A stretch of DNA of 32,746 bases from an uncultured Treponema sp. (GCA_937894335.1 CALCRU010000019.1:1-32746); one strand, 5' to 3'; positions 14,631-23,811 are shown, counted from the first letter of the stretch. Numbers and translations: made by a program. The notes: a model not told the origin generated them from the letters alone.

Positions 14631-16754
14631 ATGCCTGAAACTCAAATGAGTACTAGGGAAAAAATTTTCTCTTTTGTAAGCAACAATCTAGTTGCGGTGG
14701 CGGTAGTCATCGTTGTTCTATTCATGTTTCTTCCTCTTCCAAAAACTCTCATAGACATAGGCATGGTGGTAAATCTTGCAGCTTCCCTAATTATTCTGCT
14801 TACCGTTGTGTACATGCGAAATGCGGCAGACTTTTCTTCCTTTCCCCGGGTGGTTCAGTTTGCAACCATGTTCGGACTGGGACTGAACATTTCTTCTACG
14901 CGAAACATACTTATGCAGCACGACATGTCTAACCAGAGCGAAATGGTAAAGACATTTGCTGACATTGTTGCAGGCGACAGTCTTGTAATAGGATTTGTCA
15001 TATTCATCATACTGATTGTGGTTCAGGTTCTTGTTGTTACCAAGGGAGCGGAAAGAGTTTCCGAAGTAAAGGCTAGGTTTACTTTGGACGCAATGAACAA
15101 CAAGATGTTTGACATTCAGAATGACCTTAATGCTGGAATAATCAGCGAAGCGGAGGCTGCAAAAAGAAAGAGCCTGATCAGACGCGAGGTTGACTTTTAT
15201 TCTGCCATGGACGGTTCTTCAAAATTCGTAAGCGGAAATGTTAAGGCTGGAATCTTCATTACAGTTGTAAACCTTATAGGTGGAATTGTAAGCGGTACCG
15301 TTCCTGCCTTGGGCGGCAATCTTGGCATAATGGATGCCCTTAATGTTTATGCAAAACTTACCATTGGCGACGGACTTATGAGTCAACTTCCTTCAATCAT
15401 GGTTTCTTTTGCAACTGGACTTCTTATTACTGGCTCCAATTCCGAAGAGGGACTTACAGATCAGCTTAAAAACGAGTTTACCCTTAACGGAACAATTTAC
15501 ATAATTGTAGGCGTAACGCTTGCAGTTCTTTCTCTTGCCTTCCACAATCGTTCTTCTATCGTTCTTCTTCCTGTAGGAGGACTTTTTATTTTCTTTGGAA
15601 TAAGGATGCAGAGGGCTCAGGAAGCAGAGCTTGTTCACGAAAAAGAGGTAGCCGCAAATGCAAATGCTGGAAAGCAGACTGGGACTTCTCCTGACAATGT
15701 TTCTCCTGTGGTAATGCCCGAACCTCTTGCGCTAGAGGTGGGGTATGCCCTTGTGCCTTTGGTTGACAAGGAAAAGGGTGCGGAACTTCTTGAACGAGTT
15801 ACAAGAGTGCGAAGAGAGTCTGCCCTAGATCTGGGACTTGTCATGCCTAAAATCCGCATAAGGGACAACATGACCCTTGACCCTGAGACTTATTCATTTA
15901 AAATCCGCGGCATAGAAGTTGGACGGAGCAAACTTAAGCCTGGCTACTACATGTGTCTTAACAACGGAACAGTAATGCCCGGTAAGGAAATTCCAGGAGA
16001 GGCTACTGTAGACCCAGCCTTTGGAATGCCTGCCATCTGGCTGCCCGAAGCAAAGCGTATTGATGCGGAAAAGGCTGGCTATGCTGTTGTGGATCCTCCT
16101 ACAATTGTTGCAACTCACCTTACCGAAATTATCAGACGGAATGCGGCTGACATTCTTACCAGACAGGAAGTTAGCGAGATTATAGAAAAGGTTAAGGAAA
16201 CAAATCCTGTTGTGGTTGATGAAGTTCTTTCTGGAAAGAACAGCTTTACATATGGCGAAATTGAGACTGTGCTCAAGAATCTGCTTAGCGAACAGGTGAG
16301 CATAAGGAACATGGTGGTAATTTTGGAAACCCTTTCCAACTACGCACCCATTACAAAAAATCCTTGGTCACTTACCGAAAAGGTTCGTGAGGCTTTGGGC
16401 TCGCAAATATGTCTTCAGTACTGCGACGATGACAAGGTTCTTCGCGTTCTTACCATACAGCAGTCCTTGTGCGAAAACATACTACAGAAGGCTATTACCG
16501 ACGGAGTAAACAAACCTCAGGTAGGCTTCTCTCCCGCGGAAGGAAGTGCTTTTATAAGGGCTGTAACTGGTGCTGTGGCTTCCCTTTCTGACAAGCGCTA
16601 CTATCCGGTAATTATGTGTCCATCTCAGGTGCGCATACTGGTTAAGTCTGCAATAGAGAGAGAGTGTCCGGGAGTTGTAGTCCTGTCTACCAACGAAGTT
16701 ATTGCGGCTGGACCGTCTATAAAACTAGAGTCTGTGGGAGAAATAAATGTATAA
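14631..16754 (+). CDS. flhA: Flagellar export ring protein FlhA
   Basis: A 707-residue FlhA of usual length. About eight membrane helices occupy the first ~330 residues, including the FHIPEP-family region around FPRVVQFATMFGLGLNISST and the FTLDAMNNKMFDIQNDLNAG cytoplasmic loop. A large cytoplasmic domain follows from about 360 to the end (nonameric ring, chaperone-substrate docking). A GGGGTGGG lies before ATG 14631. A TATAAA at 14603-14608 sits in the preceding gap, but its -35 is poor (3 of 6), so I do not call a promoter. The 3' end overlaps flhF by eight bases. Confidence 0.97.
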   Translation: MPETQMSTREKIFSFVSNNLVAVAVVIVVLFMFLPLPKTLIDIGMVVNLAASLIILLTVVYMRNAADFSSFPRVVQFATMFGLGLNISSTRNILMQHDMSNQSEMVKTFADIVAGDSLVIGFVIFIILIVVQVLVVTKGAERVSEVKARFTLDAMNNKMFDIQNDLNAGIISEAEAAKRKSLIRREVDFYSAMDGSSKFVSGNVKAGIFITVVNLIGGIVSGTVPALGGNLGIMDALNVYAKLTIGDGLMSQLPSIMVSFATGLLITGSNSEEGLTDQLKNEFTLNGTIYIIVGVTLAVLSLAFHNRSSIVLLPVGGLFIFFGIRMQRAQEAELVHEKEVAANANAGKQTGTSPDNVSPVVMPEPLALEVGYALVPLVDKEKGAELLERVTRVRRESALDLGLVMPKIRIRDNMTLDPETYSFKIRGIEVGRSKLKPGYYMCLNNGTVMPGKEIPGEATVDPAFGMPAIWLPEAKRIDAEKAGYAVVDPPTIVATHLTEIIRRNAADILTRQEVSEIIEKVKETNPVVVDEVLSGKNSFTYGEIETVLKNLLSEQVSIRNMVVILETLSNYAPITKNPWSLTEKVREALGSQICLQYCDDDKVLRVLTIQQSLCENILQKAITDGVNKPQVGFSPAEGSAFIRAVTGAVASLSDKRYYPVIMCPSQVRILVKSAIERECPGVVVLSTNEVIAAGPSIKLESVGEINV

Positions 16755-18087
16755 CGGAAAAATTGCTGATGTGGAACAGTCTATCATTAAGGCCCCCTCA
16801 AAAGATGAATGCCAGAGGATTCTTTATAAAAGATACGGCACTTCTTATAAAATAGACAAATGGGAAAAAACCCTTAGCCCTGGTTTTTTAGGATTCGGAC
16901 AGAAGGAAATTGTTCAGGCTTTCTATCATCTTGTTCCCGAAAAGCCTGTGGAGATTCTTTCTAAAAAAAATACATCTAGCCTTACAAAAGAAGAGGCCTT
17001 GGAAAATATAGAGCAGATTCGTTCAAGAATGGACTTAGGACAGACTGCTTCTGCTGACCTTCTTTCTGATTTTATGAAAAACAGGGACGCACTCCTAAAG
17101 AAAAATGAGCCTGCCCTTACCAGCGCCCAGTTGGGTCAGATTGCGGAACAGTTGGAGCAACTTAAAAAAAACATGGAGCAGGTAAACAGGGCTGTAAACG
17201 AAGGAAAACTTTCTTCAAAGAATGTGCCCCCTACAATAGTCCGCATAGAAAAAATTCTTGCCGATAATGAATTTACTCCTTCATTCATAAAGACAATTTC
17301 TGAAAAGGTTCGGTCAGAATTTAGCCTTGAACAGCTGGAAGATTTTGATGCTGTTGAATCTGCCGTGGTAGACTGGATTGGAGAAAGCATTCACATTGCA
17401 GAAGAGCCTCCTGCAAGACGCCCCCATGTAATAGTTATTGTTGGACCTACGGGAGTGGGTAAGACTACCACCATTGCAAAAATGGCGGCATCCCTCATAG
17501 TAAAGTCTAAGGAAAGCGACGGTCCCAGACCAAAGGTAAAACTTATCACTACAGACTACATGAGAGTTGGAGCTCTTAGCATGCTGGAAACCTACGGCGG
17601 CATTATGGACATGAGCGTAGACAAGGCGGAATCTGCGGATGTGGTTAAGGCTCTGTATACAAGATACCGCTCTGGTACGGACTACATCTTTATAGACACT
17701 AGCGGACTAAGCCCCAAGGACTATACCAACATTGCTGTAATGCGTTCCATTCTTGATGTGCCTTCCATGCATGCGGATGTATATCTTGCAGTTACCGCAA
17801 GTACAAAGGCTTCTGATCTTGAAGCCATAATCAGAAACTACGAGCAGTTTAATTTTAGGAGCGTCATAATAACAAAGTATGACGAAACCACTTCTTACGG
17901 CAATGTGCTCAGTGTGCTTGCCGAAAAGGGTAAGAAAATATCTTGGATTACAACAGGACAGGAAGTTACTTCCTGCTTTGAGCGTGCAAATCCAGCGCGC
18001 TTTCTTATGGATCTTGACGGCTTCCGCAAGGATGAGGAGCATATCAAGGAAAAATTTGACTACAAGCCGGATACGGAAGAAGCATAA
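16747..18087 (+). CDS. flhF: Flagellar biosynthesis GTPase FlhF
   Basis: A 446-residue SRP-type GTPase that fixes flagellar position and number. A variable N-terminal B domain (about 1-130) and a Gln/Glu-rich helical N-domain region precede the G domain. Its P-loop is GPTGVGKT (233-240). ITTDYMRVGA, FIDTSGLSP (the DTAG position reads DTSG) and TKYDE follow. GTG-free ATG 16747 lies inside the flhA end (eight-base overlap) with GGGAG upstream. It is paired with flhG 12 bp downstream, the usual partner that stimulates its GTPase. In spirochetes FlhF governs subpolar placement of periplasmic flagella. Confidence 0.95.
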   Translation: MYNGKIADVEQSIIKAPSKDECQRILYKRYGTSYKIDKWEKTLSPGFLGFGQKEIVQAFYHLVPEKPVEILSKKNTSSLTKEEALENIEQIRSRMDLGQTASADLLSDFMKNRDALLKKNEPALTSAQLGQIAEQLEQLKKNMEQVNRAVNEGKLSSKNVPPTIVRIEKILADNEFTPSFIKTISEKVRSEFSLEQLEDFDAVESAVVDWIGESIHIAEEPPARRPHVIVIVGPTGVGKTTTIAKMAASLIVKSKESDGPRPKVKLITTDYMRVGALSMLETYGGIMDMSVDKAESADVVKALYTRYRSGTDYIFIDTSGLSPKDYTNIAVMRSILDVPSMHADVYLAVTASTKASDLEAIIRNYEQFNFRSVIITKYDETTSYGNVLSVLAEKGKKISWITTGQEVTSCFERANPARFLMDLDGFRKDEEHIKEKFDYKPDTEEA

Positions 18088-18099
18088 TAGGAGAACAAT

Positions 18100-18975
18100 A
18101 TGGAAGAACAGGCAGAAGAACTGCGGGCACTTATGGAAGACAAGGTGTCCAAAAAATCTAAGGAGCATAAGACTCGCATCATAGCCATTACATCGGGAAA
18201 GGGTGGCGTAGGTAAGACAAATCTTGCCGTTAACATGGCCATTGCCTATGCTCAGATAGGAAAGAAAGTCATCCTTATAGACGGTGACCTGGGAATGGCA
18301 AATGTAAATGTCCTCCTGAACATAGTTCCCCAGTACAACCTAATGCAGGTAATAAATAATCAGAAAAAGATGAGCGAAATCATCCTTGACACCGAATTCG
18401 GCATAAAGTTTATTGCAGGCGCAAACGGCTTTTCAAAAATTGCAAACCTGTCTGTGGAAGAACTTAATCACTTTGCAGAAGAATTTTCTTCACTTTCCAG
18501 TGCCGACATAATCATCATAGATACTGGTGCTGGTATTGCAAACAATGTACTTCAGTTTGTTGCCGCCGCTGATGAAGTGTATGTAGTGACTACTCCTGAG
18601 CCCACTGCAATTACAGATGCATACGGAATCATCAAGATTATTACTACTGAACTTATGAACAGGGAAATAAACCTTAAGCTTCTTGTAAACAGGGTTCATT
18701 CGGCAGACGAGGGCAAGCGCATAAGTGAACGAATAATTACGATTGTTGGTCAGTTCCTTAACTACAAGGTTGACTACATAGGTTTTGTTTATGACGACCC
18801 TGTTGTTCAAGCTTCGGTAATTAGGCAGAAGCCTTTCATGGTTGTTAATCCTACTTCAAAGCCTGCAGTTTGCCTTAAGCACATTGTAGGACGCATAGAA
18901 AAGACTGACATTAACGGTTCGGAGGGTGTAAAGAGCTTTCTTAAAAAATTTATTGGTGGCGGAAAAAACAAGTGA
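18100..18975 (+). CDS. flhG: Flagellar number regulator FlhG (MinD-like ATPase)
   Basis: A 291-residue ParA/MinD-family ATPase, also called YlxH. The N-terminus (EQAEELR, residues 3-9) matches the DQAxxLR activator helix by which FlhG stimulates the FlhF GTPase, with Glu for Asp. The deviant Walker A SGKGGVGKT (32-40), the IDGDLGMANVNV block and IIIDTGAGI follow. GGAG precedes the ATG. It is the last gene before an internal promoter. Confidence 0.93.
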   Translation: MEEQAEELRALMEDKVSKKSKEHKTRIIAITSGKGGVGKTNLAVNMAIAYAQIGKKVILIDGDLGMANVNVLLNIVPQYNLMQVINNQKKMSEIILDTEFGIKFIAGANGFSKIANLSVEELNHFAEEFSSLSSADIIIIDTGAGIANNVLQFVAAADEVYVVTTPEPTAITDAYGIIKIITTELMNREINLKLLVNRVHSADEGKRISERIITIVGQFLNYKVDYIGFVYDDPVVQASVIRQKPFMVVNPTSKPAVCLKHIVGRIEKTDINGSEGVKSFLKKFIGGGKNK

Positions 18976-18981
18976 TTGACC

Positions 18982-19010
18982 TTGACCTAGCCGACATTTT
19001 GCCGTATCAT
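18982..19010 (+). promoter_or_regulatory. Internal sigma-70-type promoter before the fliA module
   Basis: TTGACC (18982-18987), a 17-bp spacer and TATCAT (19005-19010) lie in the 61-bp gap after flhG. A second TTGACC (18976-18981) sits directly in front in tandem. The expected start is about 19017, just before the GGGAGGG at 19024-19030. Confidence 0.7.
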
Positions 19011-19036
19011 TACACTAGGGTATGGGAGGGCTGTTA

Positions 19037-19900
19037 ATGCCAAAACTGAAACACATATATGTACCGGCAGTTATTGGATTTGTCCTTTCATTTCTCATAA
19101 GCTTAATTGCAACTCACCATTTTTTTCGCGCCTTGATGCGTGCAGGTATTTGGGCGGTTGCATGTGCGGCCCTTGGAGCACTTGTTTCCTTTATATTTGA
19201 GAAATTTTTGTCCGAGGGGCTGAATGCTGAGCCTTCCTCTACGGGTGAAAAAGTTGCTCCTGTGGGAAGTAATATAGACATTACCATTTCCGATGAGGAA
19301 CTTACTCCTGACGAGTCTGGTCCTCAGTTTGCCGTTTCTAAGGAAGTGACGGCACCGCTTTCTGGCGTAAGGGACGGTTCAAGTCTTTCGGGACGGCAGA
19401 GCCCTGTTACAGAGACTGAAAGACCTGTGGCACCAAAAGCGCCTGTGGGTACGACCATTGAGCCTTTGGCAGAAAGTGAAGGGGCTGCTTTAGGAGGAGC
19501 GTCTGGAAAAGTTTCGGCTTCATCTTCTGGTGGAGGGAGTTCTTCTCCAGAGCCTGCTTCTGGCTTTACTCCTGTAAATCTTGCAGGGGAAAGAGTTCAG
19601 TCGGCAACGGTAGAGGCTGCTGGCGTTCAGTCTGCTTCTCCGTCCTTACAGACAGCTCCTTCGGAATCTGGGGCGGCCTCTGCTTCTGACGGTGATGTGG
19701 AAGATTTGGATGAGCTTCCAGAAATTGGTGAGCTTAATTTGGTTGGTTCTGATTCCATTGTGGAAGACAGTGACTTTGCAGAAGAAGGAGCGCGGCCTGT
19801 TAACTCCCGCGCAGAGTTTGCCGACGGTTCAAGTCCTGCTTCTCAGGATGCAGAGACAATGGCAAAGGCAATACGAACGCTTTTAAAACGGGAAGATTAG
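19037..19900 (+). CDS. Uncharacterised two-helix membrane protein of the flagellar operon
   Basis: A 287-residue protein I cannot assign to a named family. Two membrane helices lie near the N-terminus (about 8-28 and 33-54). The rest (about 60-287) is hydrophilic, acidic and low in complexity, rich in Ser, Ala, Gly, Glu and Pro, with a more ordered acidic patch DLDELPEIGELNLV around 220-235 and a short charged end (TMAKAIRTLLKRED). I start at ATG 19037 because GGGAGGG (19024-19030) is correctly spaced; the ATG at 19022 precedes that site and would add five residues. The place between flhG and fliA is occupied by an unnamed gene in other treponemes too. A disordered cytoplasmic tail tethered to the membrane is inferred; the function is unknown. 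Confidence 0.8.
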   Translation: MPKLKHIYVPAVIGFVLSFLISLIATHHFFRALMRAGIWAVACAALGALVSFIFEKFLSEGLNAEPSSTGEKVAPVGSNIDITISDEELTPDESGPQFAVSKEVTAPLSGVRDGSSLSGRQSPVTETERPVAPKAPVGTTIEPLAESEGAALGGASGKVSASSSGGGSSSPEPASGFTPVNLAGERVQSATVEAAGVQSASPSLQTAPSESGAASASDGDVEDLDELPEIGELNLVGSDSIVEDSDFAEEGARPVNSRAEFADGSSPASQDAETMAKAIRTLLKRED

Positions 19901-19935
19901 AAGGTTCTTTCTAAAAAATATAAAGGGTGTGGAGA

Positions 19936-20724
19936 ATGGGAACATCGCTTGCAGAAGAAAAAACAGAAGACGAACTCTGGCAGGAATTTAAAAAGACAAA
20001 ATCTCCGGCGCTTCGTGACAAATTTATCAGGCAGTATATGCCCCTTGTTAAATATGTTGCGGGTAAGGTATCTACGGGTTTGCCTGACAGCGTTGAATTC
20101 GATGACCTTGTAGGCTTTGGTCAGTTTGGTCTGCTGGACGCAATAAATAAATTCGATCCCGACAAGAATGTCAAGTTCAAGACTTATGCTGTTACAAGAA
20201 TTCGCGGAGCCATTTTTGACGAACTTCGTGAGCTTGACTGGGTTCCCCGTTCCGTGCGCCAGAAGTCTCGCGAAATAGAAGAAACAATTGTAGATTTGGA
20301 AGCCCGCCTTGGCAGAACCGCTAGCGATGCCGAAATTGCAGAAGCCATGGGCATGACGGAAAGTGAATATCAGACTACAGTAATGAAGGTAAGCGGAACA
20401 AGTGTGCTTTCACTTAACGATGTGTGGTATTCTGGTGACGATTCTGATCACATGTCAATTGGCGACAGCATAGAAGCTCCCAACAGTTTAAATCCTGATG
20501 TTATTGTTGAAAGAGAAGAAATCCGCAAGGTAATAATTCAGGCCATTAACGAACTTCCCCAGAACGAAAAAATGGTAATAGTTCTTTACTACCACGAGGA
20601 CTTGACATTTAAGGAAATTGGTCAGGTTCTTAATGTAAGCGAAAGCCGTATTTCCCAGTTGCATTCAAAAGCCAACCTTAGGCTTAGGGCAAAACTTACC
20701 AGCCTTAAGAAGGGCATTTTCTAA
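19936..20724 (+). CDS. fliA: RNA polymerase sigma factor for flagellar genes (sigma-28, FliA/WhiG)
   Basis: A 262-residue FliA/WhiG-type sigma factor. Region 2 contains DDLVGFGQFGLLDAINKFDP and FKTYAVTRIRGAIFDELRELDWVPRSVR. Region 3 is around residues 105-140. Region 4 has the helix-turn-helix DLTFKEIGQVLNVSESRISQLHSKA. It directs RNA polymerase to late flagellar and chemotaxis promoters. The ATG at 19936 is preferred, with AAAGGG about nine bases upstream; the in-frame GTG at 19927 has no usable site. No FlgM-like anti-sigma gene lies in this window. It is transcribed with the gene before it and followed 12 bp later by the FapA-like gene. Confidence 0.95.
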   Translation: MGTSLAEEKTEDELWQEFKKTKSPALRDKFIRQYMPLVKYVAGKVSTGLPDSVEFDDLVGFGQFGLLDAINKFDPDKNVKFKTYAVTRIRGAIFDELRELDWVPRSVRQKSREIEETIVDLEARLGRTASDAEIAEAMGMTESEYQTTVMKVSGTSVLSLNDVWYSGDDSDHMSIGDSIEAPNSLNPDVIVEREEIRKVIIQAINELPQNEKMVIVLYYHEDLTFKEIGQVLNVSESRISQLHSKANLRLRAKLTSLKKGIF

Positions 20725-20736
20725 GGGAGTGTGCCA

Positions 20737-22710
20737 ATGGTTACGCTGGACAGAATTCGCCTGGACATGGAAAAGCAACTCGCCGTTGACAAGGACATTA
20801 ACAGTGTTGAGGTTCTTGCCTATAGCATAGAGGAAGCCCTGGCAGATGCCGCTGTTCAGCTTGAAACCACAGTTCCCAATCTTGAATACGAAGTTGTGGA
20901 AAAAGGTTTTGCAGGAGTCATGGGATTGGCTCGTAAACCTTGGAAGTTGCGCATTTACGAAAATCCAAAAGGTGTTCAGAAAAAGAAGGAAGCCGCCGCC
21001 GCAGCAGCCGCTTTTGCTGGTCAGATGGAAGAAGAAGAAAAAATTGTGGATACCGACGGACTCTTTTATGTTCGCCACTTTGGTTCTTCCATCTACCTCA
21101 AGGTTGTGCTTCCTGTGGGTAACGGACGCCCTGTTTCTGAACGGGATGTTTTTGCAGAAGCCCGCCGTGCAGACACACTTTCTTTGGACGAAGACAAGGT
21201 TCGCTCTCTGTGTTCTTCTGGAACTGAAGACGGATATATTTCTATTGGTGAATACAAGCATGAGGGAGCAGGAGACGCACTTCTTGCAGTTGATGTTGCC
21301 CGTGACGAAATGAAGGCTTCCATTACTGTTTCTCCTCCTGGAATGAGCGGTGCAGAAATTTCTGCTGAATCCATAGAAGCTGCCCTTAAACTGCAGGGTG
21401 TTGTTGCAGGAATTGACAAAAAGAAGATTTCAGAATTTGTAGACAATCCTGTTTACAATGTACCTTACGAGGTTGCGGCTGCTGTAATGCCCATAGACGG
21501 ACGGGACGCCTACATTTCTTACAACTTTGAAACAGATCGCTCCAAACTTCGCCTTAAAGAAACAGACACAGGTCAGATTGACTTTAAGGAACTTAATCTT
21601 ATACAGAATGTCGTGGCCGGTCAGCCACTGGCACAGAAAATGCTTCCCCAAAAGGGCAAAGGCGGTCAGACAATCATGGGCCGCTATCTGGAAGCAAAGA
21701 ACGGAAAGGACATACCTATTCCCATTGGAGCGAATGTTCACATAGACACTGATGGCGTAACTGTGGTTGCAGACAAAAATGGTCAGGTTATGCTTATTGG
21801 CGACAAAATTACCGTAGAAGAAGTTTACGAAGTTCCCGGTGTTAACATTAAGACAGGAAACATTACCTTTATGGGAACCGTTGTATGCCGTGGCAATGTG
21901 GAAGACGGATTTAACATTAAGGCTGACGGTAACATAGAAATTTACGGCTCTGTAGGAAACTGTAAAATTGAGGCTGAAGGCGACATTGTTATTTCTCAGG
22001 GTGTTATGGGACGCGACGAGGGCGAAATCTCTACACCAAAGAATGTTTGGGCTCGTTTTATTCAGAATGCAAAAGTTGAGGCTGGTGAGGACATTGTTGT
22101 AAATGACAACATAATGAACAGCAATGTTACCGCAATGCACAAGATTCTTCTTAAGGGTAAGCGCGCTCAGATTATTGGCGGTCACCTCTTTGCAACAGAG
22201 GAAATTTCTGCAAAGAACATTGGTGCGGCTGGTGGCGGTACGGAAACCATTCTTGAGGTAGGCTTTGATCCCAAGGCTAAGCAGCGTCTTATGGAACTTC
22301 AGGAACTTCAGGCGACTATTGTAAAAGAACTGGAAGAAGTTGACCTTAACATAAACAACCTTGAAGGTCAGAAGAAAGTGCGAAAATCCCTTCCTAAGGA
22401 AAAGGAAGAAGCTCTTAAGAAATTCTTGGCTCGAAAGGGAGAAATCGTCGAAATCAACGAGTCCTATTCTTCGGAAATAAATCAGATTCAGGAACGCCTC
22501 CGTGAACTTAAGGTTGTTGGTCGTGTAAATGCCAGCGGAAATGTGTACCCAGGTGTAAAGATTTTTGTCCGTGACGAAAAGGATGAAGTAAAGAACGAAG
22601 TAAAGGCTGTGTCATTCTATTACGAAAACGGATTTGTCCGTCGAGGAAAGTATGATCCGTCTCAGGTAACGGAACAGGTGAGGGATCCCGATGGCTATTC
22701 ATCCAATTGA
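20737..22710 (+). CDS. Jag-N and FapA (DUF342) domain protein
   Basis: A 657-residue protein. Residues about 20-75 resemble the Jag N-terminal domain (VEVLAYSIEEALADAAVQL ... GFAGVMGLARKPWKLRIY), found in KhpB/Jag RNA-binding proteins. Residues about 210-510 carry the FapA/DUF342 region with a beta-helix-like Gly-rich repeat (for example KADGNIEIYGSVGNCKIEAE). A coiled coil (about 510-600) and a final beta segment follow. FapA-type proteins are linked to polar targeting of flagellar assembly in Vibrio, but the molecular action is unclear. There is no KH or R3H domain, so RNA binding cannot be assumed. GGGAG at 20725-20729 fixes ATG 20737. The 3' end overlaps the next gene by 20 bp. Confidence 0.88.
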   Translation: MVTLDRIRLDMEKQLAVDKDINSVEVLAYSIEEALADAAVQLETTVPNLEYEVVEKGFAGVMGLARKPWKLRIYENPKGVQKKKEAAAAAAAFAGQMEEEEKIVDTDGLFYVRHFGSSIYLKVVLPVGNGRPVSERDVFAEARRADTLSLDEDKVRSLCSSGTEDGYISIGEYKHEGAGDALLAVDVARDEMKASITVSPPGMSGAEISAESIEAALKLQGVVAGIDKKKISEFVDNPVYNVPYEVAAAVMPIDGRDAYISYNFETDRSKLRLKETDTGQIDFKELNLIQNVVAGQPLAQKMLPQKGKGGQTIMGRYLEAKNGKDIPIPIGANVHIDTDGVTVVADKNGQVMLIGDKITVEEVYEVPGVNIKTGNITFMGTVVCRGNVEDGFNIKADGNIEIYGSVGNCKIEAEGDIVISQGVMGRDEGEISTPKNVWARFIQNAKVEAGEDIVVNDNIMNSNVTAMHKILLKGKRAQIIGGHLFATEEISAKNIGAAGGGTETILEVGFDPKAKQRLMELQELQATIVKELEEVDLNINNLEGQKKVRKSLPKEKEEALKKFLARKGEIVEINESYSSEINQIQERLRELKVVGRVNASGNVYPGVKIFVRDEKDEVKNEVKAVSFYYENGFVRRGKYDPSQVTEQVRDPDGYSSN

Positions 22711-23032
22711 CATGTCAACCATCTATGCCCAGATGGATAATGTTGCAAAGTATTCCGCTTCTCAGAATCAGCTTTCCCAAACGGCAAGCATAATCGCAAA
22801 CACTCAGGGGGCAAACGAAACCGTTCAAAAGTCTCAGGAAGTTCAGCAGGTTGCAGAAGACGGTACTGAAATAGCCACAAAAGTAAATCCCGACGGAAAG
22901 AACAATGAAGAAGGGCAGGGTGAGTCTGAAAAGGGCAGAAAGAACAGGTCTAGTCAGGAAGAAGAGCCTGCTCCTCGCCAGTGGGAAATAAAAGATCCCC
23001 GTGTTGGAAATTTAATAGACATTGCAAGGTAA
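22691..23032 (+). CDS. Small hydrophilic protein of unknown function
   Basis: 113 residues with no membrane segment and no family I recognise. The N-terminus (IHPIDMSTIYAQMDNVAK) looks conserved-type and helical. The middle is Gln/Ser/Thr-rich, and the last third is strongly charged (Glu/Lys/Arg) before a short ordered end, WEIKDPRVGNLIDIAR. The start lies 20 bp inside the FapA-like gene behind an AGGTGAGGG-type site (about 22676-22684), and its stop is 6 bp before the next gene, so it is translated within the flagellar operon. The context suggests a flagellar or motility role, but nothing in the sequence shows one. Confidence 0.75.
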   Translation: MAIHPIDMSTIYAQMDNVAKYSASQNQLSQTASIIANTQGANETVQKSQEVQQVAEDGTEIATKVNPDGKNNEEGQGESEKGRKNRSSQEEEPAPRQWEIKDPRVGNLIDIAR

Positions 23033-23038
23033 TTTAAA

Positions 23039-23782
23039 ATGGGCGTAATTATAGTTTCTTCACTTCTGATTTTTGCAAATATTATTGTGTGGATTGTGCT
23101 TGCCGTAAGGGCCAAGAGTATTTTTACTCCAGAACATTCCGCAGAGGAGTTTAAGGACGCCATAAATGCCATAGTCAAGGACTTAAATTCCACTACCGAG
23201 CGAGACATAAATCTTTTTGACGACAGAATAAGACAGTTTAAGCAGGTTTCTGCCGAAGCCGACCGCCGCGTAAAAATTCTAAGGCAAGAACTTGAAACTG
23301 CAGAAAAATCAAAAATCCTTACAGAACAGATTGAAGCCTCAAGAAACCTTGTAAAGGAGAATGCTTTTGCAGACACTTCCAAGGAAAAGCCTAAAAAGAC
23401 CAAATCCTCCCCCAAGTCTTCTAGGGTAAAGGCCTCCGCCTCTCCTGTAGATAAGTATATGTCCGAGCAGATGCAGGGTAATCTCTTTATTTCTCCCGAA
23501 GTAGTTGATGACGACAATCTTCCCCTTCAGGTTCCTGTAAGCGAGGGTGTAAGTTCTGCAGAACAGAGGGCCCTTTTTGGTTCTTCTTCTGAACGCAGCA
23601 TTCCTGTAGTAAGGCCTCCTGAGTATTTGGCTGACATTCCTGCAAAAAAGGAGAAGCCTAAAGATTTTAACACTCTGGTTAGGGAAAAACACGAGGAAGG
23701 TAAAAATATCTCGGAAATTGCTTCGGAACTGGGCTCTAGCGTACAGGAAGTGCGCCTTTCCCTTATACTAGGCTCCCGGTAA
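23039..23782 (+). CDS. Membrane-anchored coiled-coil protein with HTH-like C-terminus (DUF6115-like)
   Basis: A 247-residue protein with one N-terminal membrane helix (about 3-24, VSSLLIFANIIVWIVLAV), a coiled coil (about 30-105) and a Lys/Ser/Pro-rich linker. The compact C-terminal helical motif (FNTLVREKHEEGKNISEIASELGSSVQEVRL, about 210-240) resembles the helix-turn-helix end of DUF6115 proteins found next to flagellar genes in spirochetes and Firmicutes. It is the last gene of the flagellar operon. The DNA-binding look of the end may be a protein-interaction fold; function is unknown. A new promoter begins 30 bp after its stop. Confidence 0.8.
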   Translation: MGVIIVSSLLIFANIIVWIVLAVRAKSIFTPEHSAEEFKDAINAIVKDLNSTTERDINLFDDRIRQFKQVSAEADRRVKILRQELETAEKSKILTEQIEASRNLVKENAFADTSKEKPKKTKSSPKSSRVKASASPVDKYMSEQMQGNLFISPEVVDDDNLPLQVPVSEGVSSAEQRALFGSSSERSIPVVRPPEYLADIPAKKEKPKDFNTLVREKHEEGKNISEIASELGSSVQEVRLSLILGSR

Positions 23783-23811
23783 ACATTTGAAGAATTTGGG
23801 TAAGAATTCTC

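Noticed and set aside
13736..14632. Long antisense frame opposite flhB (298 codons)
   Set aside because: It is a codon-bias shadow of flhB, with no family resemblance and no credible start site.
21430..22185. 251-codon antisense frame opposite the FapA-like gene
   Set aside because: Asn/Val/Phe-rich composition mirrors the sense repeats, with no independent signals.
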